Shown piece by piece: positions 50,893-60,270 of a stretch of DNA of 64,000 bases. The position numbers and the translations under genes are program-made. Numbering within the stretch: position 1 is the stretch's first letter; each line of letters starts with the position of its first letter. This stretch comes from Mytilus trossulus (taxonomy: Eukaryota > Mollusca > Bivalvia > Mytilida > Mytilidae). The stretch lies in NCBI RefSeq assembly GCF_036588685.1, contig NC_086378.1, forward strand, positions 18,701,578 to 18,765,577. Direction: 5' to 3'. The notes beneath the pieces are model-generated. The model ran no database searches and was not told the DNA's origin. It saw only the letters and a list, made by a program, of their open reading frames with translations.

Positions 50893-51131
50893 ATAGTTAT
50901 CAAAGGTACCAGGATAAAAGTGAGGGAGAACGGGTTCGTTTGCGTATGCATACCTTGCTATGCATGGATAAAACCGTCATTTTTTGGGAATTTTGGATTC
51001 TCAAAGCTCTTCAACTTCGTACTTGTTTGGCTTTATAAATATTTTGATATGAGCATCACTGATGAGTCCTATGTAGACGAAACGCGTGTCTGGCGTACTA
51101 AATTATAATTCTGGTACCTTTAGATAACTAT
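50893..51131 (+). mobile_element. Partial hammerhead retrozyme (copy F) with inverted ends
   Basis: The plus-strand part has TTCTCAAAGCTCTTCAACTT, the ribozyme at 51053, then TTCTGGTACCTTTAGATAAC. At its left edge stands AATAGTTATCAAAGGTACCA, the complement of its right edge. The copy is thus bounded by the same 25 bp segment in opposite orientations, a rearranged rather than a simple tandem copy. Confidence 0.75.
51053..51096 (+). ncRNA. Type I hammerhead ribozyme, complete core (copy F)
   Basis: CTGATGA 51059-51065, helix II GTC/GAC with loop CTATGTA, then GAAAC, loop GCGT and GTC. The predicted cut is after C 51090. Helix I GCATCA against TGGCGT has one A-C mismatch. Core intact. Confidence 0.8.
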
Positions 51132-51722
51132 TTGTATGTCGTTGAAAAGGCTTTGAATTAATTCTGTTTAATTTAGATACAAAACAAGTCTGCGAGCAAG
51201 TGAACATAAGTTGTACCATGTAATATCACCGGTTGGTAAATATATCATGGAAAATGTCCGTTATTCGAAAACATATCTTAATGGGTGCATTTTTTTTTAC
51301 CAAAAAGCAACAGTTTTGCATCGAGTATACTTGTTTTACATATGTTAAGCCGGGCACTTTTTAGCTATTTTCATTTTAGGGGGTTTTGCTAATTTGAATA
51401 TTTAACCAAAAGTGAAAATATACATATAAATGTAACCTTATAATAGTATACGAACTTCAAAAATTAGCATAACCCCTGCCATGAAAATAGCTAAAACTTG
51501 CCTGACTTGACACATATAAAACATCCAATCAAAAAAAGAAAACCAACGACAAAGTAAGAATCGAACAAAAATGTGACAGGCAGCTCTCAATGTCCAACAC
51601 CAATGACAAGCTCCAGACTTGGGACAGGCACATATATAATGTGGCGGGGTTAAATATGATAATGATAATACTCTCATAACCTGGATCAGTGATGTGACAG
51701 TTCAACTTTAGCTCATTTACAT
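51132..51722. other. Intergenic, no gene seen
   Basis: AT-rich. AAAATAGCTAAAA-like words near 51362 and 51486 are inverted and may be a small foldback (about 51345-51505: AAGCCGGGCACTTTTTAGCT against AGCTAAAACTTGCCTGAC). No coding region. Confidence 0.4.
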
Positions 51723-51876
51723 AGACAATAACTGTTTAGTGTCTTTAAATATCAGCTGTATTTGTACGAGCCTAGCTAAGAAACAAGGTGTATGCGAGCT
51801 TTAGCAAGCTATAACACCTGTTTCGAGCCGAGTACAAGTACAGCTGATATTTAAAGACATTTAACAGTTATTGTCT
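51723..51876. repeat. Foldback, 154 bp, with GCGAGCTTTAGCAAGC centre
   Basis: AGACAATAACTGTTTAGTGT on the left is answered by the complement of AACAGTTATTGTCT on the right, and the TTTAAATATCAGCTGTA arms pair closely. The centre, at about 51790-51818, is ATGCGAGCTTTAGCAAGCTA. Confidence 0.85.
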
Positions 51877-52302
51877 CTATCCTGCAATTAATTCAGTATA
51901 TTATTTATGTTTTGAAAGACACAAAAACAACGTGTTTTGCATTTAATTTCAATTTGAAATCCCTTGAGGCCCGTGTAGTTATACGATACAGTAATTACAA
52001 ATTCAACTGAAGACGGGTTCGAAAAAAAAAGAATATCAAATGGTCAACAATAATACATCGCTCAAGGTGAATAATTATCTGTTTTAACATAACAACTAAT
52101 TTCAACAGTAAAAACAAATAACAAAACATTGTCCAATTTGAAACAGGAGTGTGCGAGTAGTCCTACGCTTCAGACTCGATATTCACTAAACATGCATGCT
52201 AAAATCGACGTTTTTGTTACACAATCATACAGATTCAAGTTTTGAAATTGATAGTTTTCATCGTAGAAATAGTTATCAAAGGTATCAGGATTATAATTTA
52301 GT

Positions 52303-52346
52303 ACGTCAGACGTACGTTTCGTCTACATAAGACTTATCAGTGACGC
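52303..52346 (-). ncRNA. Hammerhead ribozyme with mutated core (copy G)
   Basis: Minus strand: GCGTCA, then CTGATAA in place of CTGATGA, helix II GTC/GAC, GAAAC, loop GTAC, GTC, then TGACGT. Helix I has six pairs including one G-U, but the conserved G8 is A. G8 takes part directly in catalysis, so this copy should not cut. Confidence 0.85.
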
Positions 52347-52656
52347 TCATATCAAAATATTTATAAAGCCAAACAAGAACAAAGTTGAATGGCATTGAGG
52401 GTCCAAAATTTCAAAAAGTTGTGCCAAATACGGCTAAGTTAATCTATGCCTGGGATTAGAAAATCATTAGTTTTTCGAAAAATTCAAAGTTTTGTAAACA
52501 TGAAATTTATAAAAATGACCACATTATTGATATTCGTGTCAACACCGAATTGTTGACTACTGGGCTGGTGATACCCTCGGGACGAAACGTCCACAAGCAG
52601 TGGCATCGACCCAGTGGTGTAAATAGTTATCAAAGGTACCTGGATTATAATTTAGT

Positions 52657-52700
52657 ACGCCAGACGCGCGTTTCGTCTACATAAGACTCATCAGTGACGC
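52657..52700 (-). ncRNA. Type I hammerhead ribozyme, complete core (copy H)
   Basis: Minus strand: GCGTCA pairs with TGGCGT, core CTGATGA (complement of 52688-52694), helix II GTC/GAC with loop TTATGTA, GAAAC, loop GCGC, GTC. The predicted cut is 3' of the base complementary to G 52663. This copy looks like the family consensus. Confidence 0.88.
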
Positions 52701-53449
52701 TCATATCAAAATATTTATAAAGCCATGCAAACAAGAACAAAGTTGAAGAGCATTGAGGATCCAAAATTCCAAAAAGTTGTGCCAAATACGGCTACGGTAA
52801 TATATGCCTGGGATTAGAAAATCCTTAGTTTTTCAAAAAATTCAAAGTTTTGTAAACATGAAATTTATAAAAATTACCACATTATTGATATTCATGTCAA
52901 CACCGAAGTGTTGACTACTGGGCCGGTGATACTCTCGGGGACGAAACGTCCACCAGCAGTGGCCTGCTGTTCATGTGTGTCTGTTATCCGAAAATTGGTG
53001 TGATTCTAATTGCTCTAAAGAAATGTTTGAAAACAAACAGAACGTATAAAAGTAATCGTTAATTCGCAATTGATACGTCATTGGAATGCAACTGCAATGC
53101 ACATTCTGAGGTCACACAGGTTCATACAATACTCAGTCCGGCAGTTGGCGGAGCTTTAAAGCAATATCTGTATAGTACACAGATACAGCATAGCGATATC
53201 TGTAGGGCTGTATCTCTATAGTAGAACACCCAATTGCAGGATAAATAAATATATGCTACAAGTATATGTTTGCATAGCTGTGCTGGTTCTTTTTTTTAAT
53301 ATATATATTTGTTATCATATCATCCTGACTAAAAAAAAAAACTTGACCAAACACTTAAACCTAAAGCGGAACAGACGGACAAACGAACGAACAGACGATC
53401 GGAAGCACGGACCAGAAAACATAATGCCTATAAATGGAGCATAAAAATG

Positions 53450-53575
53450 AGGGGATATATTGTATGATTGCCGATTAGACAATTATCCACAGAAGTTCAA
53501 ATGAAGTGGATGTAAGCGATTATAGTCAACCGAACGGCCTCCAACAATGAATTAAACTCGTACAGTATGGTCGGA
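53450..53575. repeat. Diverged copy of the GTATGATTG...CAACAATGA dispersed repeat
   Basis: GGGATATATTGTATGATTGC, GACAATTATCCACAGAAGTT and CGGCCTCCAACAATGAATTA follow the word order of the repeat at 31764-31895, with many changes. Confidence 0.55.
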
Positions 53576-53737
53576 TTAATACTTTGACCTCGTATTATGC
53601 TTATAATTTAAAAAACCACATAAGTAGTTGAAGTATGTCATATCTTCTGTTGTTGTTATTTGACCGGAATACAATATTGATAATATTTTTTATTTGTTGT
53701 TCCTTCTTTTATAGACTGGTTTACTTTTATAAATTGT

Positions 53738-53797
53738 GACTTGGACGGAGAGTTGTCTCATTCGCACTCATACCTCATCTCCTTATATTTACTTGTA
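53738..53797 (+). repeat. Short copy of the CTTGGACGGAGAGTTGT repeat
   Basis: Shares GACTTGGACGGAGAGTTGTC and CATACCTCATCTCCTTATAT with the copy at 49503-49610. Confidence 0.55.
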
Positions 53798-54024
53798 CGA
53801 TTAAGAGCTTTGCTTATCGTGTAGACACTTGTACATGTCTAAGACTTTTAGTTGGTCTTTAGAGGGTTTTTTTTCGTTTTTTTTTTCGTTTGGTTGCTGT
53901 CTTGTTGACGAACACCCTATTACTTATATTATTCATTGCCATTGTCGACATTAAAAAACTAAGAAAGACATTCGTGAGTTGTAACTATGATGGTATATCT
54001 TAAATTTACGGTCCTGGTTGTCAA

Positions 54025-54305
54025 TCTAGCAAGATCTTATTTTTGGTGTTTTAACGCCACTTTTAAGCACCGTATTTAGGCGGCCAGTTTGTATTTGTGG
54101 ATGAAGCCGGAATGCCCGGAGGAAACCATCGACCTTCGATAGGAAAACTGACAAATCTAGTCAATTAAGATTGGAGTCGAGTGCACCTGCACGAGCGATG
54201 TGAACTCACAACCTCAGTGTTGACTGGCTAGTGATTACAGTAGTAACTACTTAAGAGTTGCTAGATTGAAGGTGGCCGAGTGGTCTAAGACTTAGACCAC
54301 TCGGC
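54025..54305 (-). mobile_element. tRNA-derived SINE, full-looking copy
   Basis: On the minus strand it begins GGTGGCCGAGTGGTCTAAG, close to the 5' half of a Leu/Ser tRNA. It continues through ACTGTAATCACTAGCCAGTC, GGTTGTGAGTTC (B-box-like), ATCTTAATTGACTAGATTTG, a CCTCCGGGCATTCCGGCTTC block and AGTGGCGTTAAAACACC. The first part is shared with 33487-33668. Confidence 0.7.
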
Positions 54306-54323
54306 CACCTTCAATCTAGCAAG
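54258..54323. repeat. Perfect palindrome made from two SINE 5' ends
   Basis: TTGCTAGATTGAAGGTGGCC and GAGTGGTCTAAG are followed at once by the exact complement, ending in TTCAATCTAGCAA. The tRNA-like start of the SINE is thus present in both orientations head to head. Confidence 0.85.
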
Positions 54324-54622
54324 AAAACAGTTAACTCTCCCTTATAAAGTAAATAGCTAATTCATAAACAAACATGTATGAATACATGTACTATCAAATT
54401 AATACGTGACAGGACCGTTTTTTAAAAGATATATTTGCTGTTTAAGTATTTGTATATTGATAAATAATCTGAATACCCTTTATACCCTTTATAGTCATAT
54501 CTAGAAGGAAATAAGACAACACATTAATTTCATGATATGTTTTATGTTTTAATCTCACATGTACATTTGAAAGCACTTTGGTATCCTACTACATATTAAA
54601 CACAAATAGCACTACACATGAA

Positions 54623-57600
54623 TTATGAGGTATAAGTCCGAGACACTTCCGTAGGAAGTACATATTCTACAGCCTGTTCATGACGTAATGTCTGATTTCC
54701 CATGTCCATGTAAATTTCTTCGTTTGGATTATAAATAGTCTTATCTAAGTCTGATGGTTCTGTTACGAAATCCGATTGAATAAAAGAGTTGTCGGTAGAT
54801 AAACCAAAACTTGAGCTTATAACTCCAATGTGAAATATATCGAATGGATCTGATGCATTAAGTTCCGGTATACTAGAGAGAGTTTCTGAATTTTCATCCT
54901 CGGGCGGTATAGCGTTTGTAAAATCTGCTATTCTTGGAAATGGATTCCAAACGTCACCACTTTCAGCAGCATTTATATCTTTTTGTTCTTCTGGGACGCT
55001 GATATCAGTTGCAAAGTCAATAAAATCCGGCTCCTCAGGCTGTGATATTGAAACAGGAGTCAGTATATCTGAATGTTTTGGAATTAACTCGTCGTTTAAA
55101 TCTCCTGTCAAAAGATCGACAGCTCTTTGTGTTAAACGACGCCTGTCTTGTACCATTAAATCAATAGAACTACTACTTCTCCTAAAAGAGCGACATTTTG
55201 ATATTGCATTAGTGTCCGTTCCAGATTCATCTTTATTTACTTGGCTATAAATCGGATCATACACTGAGTTCAAGCCCATATTAGAAGCAGCAGCCATCGG
55301 CCAATTCTGTACTGTAACAATACTATCGTTAAAAAGTTCAGGCTTTTTTGTAGGTCTGTCTTCATACGAACGTGCTCTAGGTCTAACGGAAGAGAATACT
55401 CCTGCGTCTGGAACAGATGTATACAATTCATTGTTGCCGGAAACAGCGCTGCTTGGTAGCGGCCATTTTGGTCTGTTGCTTATTGACGATGTATTCAATT
55501 TGTCTTCGTCGCCTTCTGATGTGTTTGATGACGTAGATGATATCGAACTTGTTCGACCTCGTGTTACAGTTCTGAACATTTCTTGTATTGCTGTTGTTTT
55601 CTTATCTTTTGTTTTCGTGCTTTTAGACCGAATTTTTCGCCTCACTGGCAACGTAGAAGGTCTGTCGGGTAGTGATGGAGGTACTTCAGAAGGATTTATT
55701 TTTGGATCATAACCGAGATGTTTACTTAGGTTTTTCCTATATTTGTCTAAATCCTCATATAAATTTTCCTTCTTTTCCGGTTCGCTCGGAACATGTATTG
55801 TATCAACTTCAGCATCCCAATAAATACTTGCATAATTGCTATTGTTACTGATCTTTCGGGTTGCAGGTTTTGTATCGTCTTTTACTGATGTTTCTTCGAT
55901 AACTTTTGAATACGGCACGAATGTGTCCTTAGACGATTGTGAATTTTCTGTCACTACAAATATACCCCCTATTGATGCTGAAATTTCTGGTTTTATAATC
56001 GACGTTGATATTCCACTATCAAATGAATTGTTACTGATATGCGTTCGCCGTTTGTTTTCATCTACGCATGTTGAGTCTGTGACGGATTGAGCAAAACCAG
56101 AATCACAAGAGCAGACAGATGTCGATCTGTGAAAGTCGTCGCCATTTTCTACACAACCTGACGCGGATCTGGCTTTGACATCAATGTTTGTTTGTTCGCT
56201 TTCATTTTGAATTGTTTCTACATGACTGTATCCTGACTGATCGATTTTCACTTCAATGTTTCTTCCATTGTCTTTACTCACTGTTAGCGTTGATACGATC
56301 TTTGTTTCAGTTTCACGACTGTTTGTAATATTTAAAGAATTGTATTCATCCGCAGATGTAGAACTATTTTCGCTACTGCTCCTGCTTCTTGTGGGAATAG
56401 TGTCGACTGTTGAAACACTCATAGTGCTGCTATTCTGTGTATCATTACTCCTGATAAGGAGACTTTGGAAACTTTTATCATTTGAAGAGGTGGATGAGTT
56501 GCCTTGTACAATGGTATACGATGATTCAGAATTAGAATTAGGATTTCGTTTTCTTTGCGTCCTCAACTGTATCGCTTTATGAATGTTCTGTTTTATGACA
56601 GCTAATATATCGGGTACACAAGTTGATCTAAACCGGAAATTTGCTTCTCCAAATTCAGAAATCCTGAAATAGAATAATATATTTATTTTAATGTTACTCA
56701 ATTTTGAATTTGTTTAAACTATGACATGAAATTTTACAAGGACAACACCAAGTTGACGTGATATTGAACTTCAAAGCGGTCAATGTGCTTGTTTGCGGAT
56801 GACCGTTAATCAGGAATACTTTTCTAGACACATTTGGTCTTGCTTCTAGCCTATTAGTTGAAGAGTCGCATCTACCAATTTTCAACTCTTAAATTTGATA
56901 CGTACGACATTTGAAAAAAAAAATCCTCTTCTGACTCGATACCACATTCACACACAAAGTAGAACACCGAAGTGTTTAACTAAAGCAAATTTCAAACTGA
57001 ATATAAATTGTTGCAAATACACTTTTGCCATGAAATGTCATCTTCAGATAATGAAACGGACACAAAACAAGCAAACTTTCACATGTCTTGAGTAAGTTGT
57101 TAATAGTTGTCTTAGTGACTTACAAATATCATAAAATCGTAATAAATTAAAGAATAATACATTATGAATAAAACTTACGATCCTGTTTCTATGATGAGGA
57201 TGTTAACATCAATTTTATCCATGAAGAATCTTTTTATAAAGTTTAAGTTCCACTCGTGTATAGAATTGTCCTCGATAGATTTGATGGTGATGATTTCTGG
57301 AGTGACGGTCAACCAATAATCTCCGGACAATGACCAAGTCTTTGCGTCATCGTTCTGTTCAGCAGTCACATGAAATGTATCTGAAAATAGATCTTATCTG
57401 TTAAAACATTGTGAGAAAATATAAACTTGAAAAAAAAAAAACGAGAGATCCAAAAAAAATTTCAAAAGTAAAGACCTATTGTATTTTGTTTTTTCAATAA
57501 AAAAAATGCTTTTAAGACTGTATGTATTATGTTATTAATCGGCATGTCAATTATTTCTTGTAAGTAAGTAATGGGTGTTAACTGATGATGACTCTTGTTT

Positions 57601-60270
57601 AACACTTTCTTCAATTTTTAATCGTTTGTTTGTTATAAAACTGTTATAAGTGTCAAATGTTGTTATACTAATAATGGGCGTCTCATTTTTCACTAGATCA
57701 AAATAATTAATTTAAAAGTTTGCAAATGAATCATTCTATTATATTTATAACATTTATTTTGTCGCTGAGCTTGAAATTGTATGTGTGAAAATATCGAATA
57801 CTTAAGAACGTCAGTGATATCACAGTGTCGGATCCAGGGAGGGGTAGTCCCGAGGGTTGGACCCCCCTTTTTTAAAGTTCATAACTAAAGACATTCGAAA
57901 ACCACAATTCAACTTGAGCCCAAATAAGCAGTGCATGTCCGAAAAAGTTACGTACCACCAGGTGGCTTGTTTTCATCTGGCCAGAAAAGTTCTTTCAAAG
58001 AAGTCATCCAGTCGTTTGTTTCTTTTTCTGTCATTGCTGACAACATCAAAGCAGGCGCTTCCTGTACAATTTGGAACGCCAGAGGGCGTGTCTTTGACTT
58101 GGCTGTTTCTACTGAGGTGACATGGTCAAATATGTATGCTTGCTTGTCACTTGTTGTTAGTTTTGAATCATCTTCGTCGTTGTAGAGCAAGAACTTTGCT
58201 GCAAAGGTTCCAGCTGCTAAGTCTGTCATCTTGTGAACTACAACAAACTTTTTCTTCCATGTCTGAAATAAAAGGCGAATACATGTAAATGGAGAAATGA
58301 GTAATTTCACGACCTAGCTATATATTTAAAATTTCGACATAAGAATTTATTATTTATGCAGAAATACGGATTTTTTGTTTTGTTTTTGATTGATTGATTG
58401 ATTAAATGATTTATCATCAATTTATTTGAACTTATTCATTATTATAGCTATGTTTATATTTGTTTTCATTCACTTATTTTTATACACTATAGTTTTACCT
58501 CGACTAAATGTTTGATAATTGCACAGATGTTTAGAAGATTACGGGTTCATAATTACATAAACCGTTATTTTTTTCAGAGCGATTTCATGTGGCTTTCAAT
58601 GGAAGATTACTTTTGAAGTCAATTTGTATTGAGATGGTTTTATTATAATTTAAGTAGTATCACTCGTACCCCACACTGGTGATGATCGTTTCATGTTAAT
58701 ATAGTTTTAACAAGGAACACTCTCTGGAAGCAGAGGGTTGGAAAATCTCTTTTCTTGTAAGATTAAAAGGTGCAGTTTATTGTATACTGCATCAAGATTA
58801 TTAAGTGGTTTGCATGCTCAAAATTTTAACTGTCATTGAGAGACGAGTATTTAATATCCTATGTAAAAGAGGGACGAAAGACACCAAAGGGACAGTAAAA
58901 TTGTTTATTGTCATTGGTGAAATCTTACTGTGAAATCCGTAAGATAACTGAGTCACATATATTTCGCAAGCAAAATTGGACAATTTTGCAACCTATACTG
59001 ATGTACATTTTGAAAGAAATCTGTTTTCTTATGGTATTTTATGACATCCAGTCCTTGTAATAGTTTTGATGTTTGCTCTAATGTCTTGTAGGAATACCTA
59101 ATACCCGTACAAGTTTCATAAATGCTTATTTTTTTGTTTAAACTGATTGATTGATGTGTGTTTCTATAACGTATAGAAGAGGACAAGATCAAATTATGCA
59201 CATAAAAAAAAGATTCGATGCACGGAGTCTTGGAAATATTATTGAAAATAAGGTCACATTTAGTATGGCAGAATTACGCCTTGACCGTCTCCAGACCAAT
59301 CTGACAAAAAGCCCGGGCAATATTGAGGCACGGAGTATTAGAGTTTTTCTCTTCTAAGGAAAGTAATCTAACCTAGATTGTAATGCTGCTGCATACATTT
59401 CATTCAAGTTTTAAGTTTAAGAATTAAATAACCATTTTTAAGATAATTATAAAAAATCTTACCTTTAATTTTCGTCCTTTAATATTTGACGGTTGTTTAA
59501 CCTCGAGATATCCAGATTTCGATAATCCAACCATTGTTAATAAATTTATTCGTGAACTGTCCACAACATTAACCTGTTTTACATATAAATCTGTATTGTA
59601 TATTTCTGAAAATAAAGATAAAACTGTCATGTGACCTGTGTAGGTACGATCTAACCGTGCTGGCCAACTACTGGCAACATCGCCGATTATATACGTTATC
59701 AAATAATTATTTTATTTTTATCAACTTAGCAAATATGAAGATGCAGGTTAATTGTTCACGTAAAGTACTGTAATAAGATGTGGATGGACCTTAAAATGAT
59801 CGTGTTTACAATTACTAGTGACAAACATTGATCTCAGAGAGTATTTGTTGTGAAAATTAGTGAAATTAATACACGATCGAAGTCTAAATTAAACCACAAC
59901 CGAAATAATCGCATTCTTGACCACAAATTTCGATAAATAGTTTAGATTAGTTTATAGTGGACTTTAGAAAAGGTGAAGTGGACAAATTACAGAAATGCAT
60001 AGTCATGTAAACACAACGCAGTTTAAATTCACATAAACAATAAAAAGAACCCAGAAATTATTAAGATATGTTGGGTATACGTAAATATGACAACCACCAA
60101 CGAAACAATTATAATAATTAAACATATCATTTTGCTTAAAATTTTTCTTCTAAATGGAAGTTTGGTATATTAGAAAATGATACTTAGCTGCGTTTTCATT
60201 CATCTTCAAATACATTCTTCTTTGTATTTAAAAAATTCATTCTTTAAAGAAATATTAACTTACCTCCCAT
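54623..60270 (-). CDS. DOK-type docking adaptor: PH domain, IRS-type PTB domain, long tyrosine-containing tail (5 coding exons)
   Basis: Membrane-recruited adaptor for tyrosine kinase signalling. Minus-strand exons: 60270-60264, 59605-59463, 58262-57956, 57380-57179 and 56663-54623. All have GT/AG borders, and the phases join to 899 codons plus TAA. PH about 33-148: SGYLEVKQ, KLKTWKKKFVVVHK, AFQIVQEAPALMLSA, and the closing W in NDWMTSLKELFW. IRS-type PTB about 154-251: FHVTAEQ, LTVTPEIITIKS, WNLNFIKRFF, ISEFGEANFRFRS. The tail (about 650 aa, low complexity, Ser/Thr-rich) holds PPSLPDRPSTLPVRR (possible SH3 ligand), YSHV, YDPIYSQV, YMDM at 871 (PI3K-type YxxM) and YVLP at 887. The PTB loops resemble DOK more than IRS, but the tail is far longer than in DOK1-3. 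The start exon gives only Met-Gly plus one base and is the least certain part; a Met at about residue 27 is an alternative. Confidence 0.85.

Larger units (their letters stand above)
52266..52961 (-). mobile_element. Tandem hammerhead retrozyme dimer (copies G and H)
   Basis: Two near-identical units on the minus strand: 52266-52619 and 52620-52961. The marker ATAGTTATCAAAGG begins at 52269 and 52623, a period of 354 bp. Each unit, read on the minus strand, has TGGTACCTTTGATAACTAT (TGATACC in G), then CTGGGTCGATGCCACTGCTG (G only; H is cut at CCACTGCTGGTGG), GGACGTTTCGTCC (a perfect hairpin in H), TGTTGACACGAATATC-like sequence, CTTAGCCGTATTTGGCAC and TTGTTCTTGTTTGGCTTTAT, leading to the ribozyme. 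No protein is encoded. The dimer of a ribozyme-bearing unit is the genomic form expected for retrozymes. Confidence 0.88.

Noticed and set aside
55431-56582. Three plus-strand open frames (93, 84 and 108 codons)
   Set aside because: They are antisense to the last exon of the DOK-type gene. Its biased Ser/Thr composition produces long antisense frames with hydrophobic low-complexity translations.
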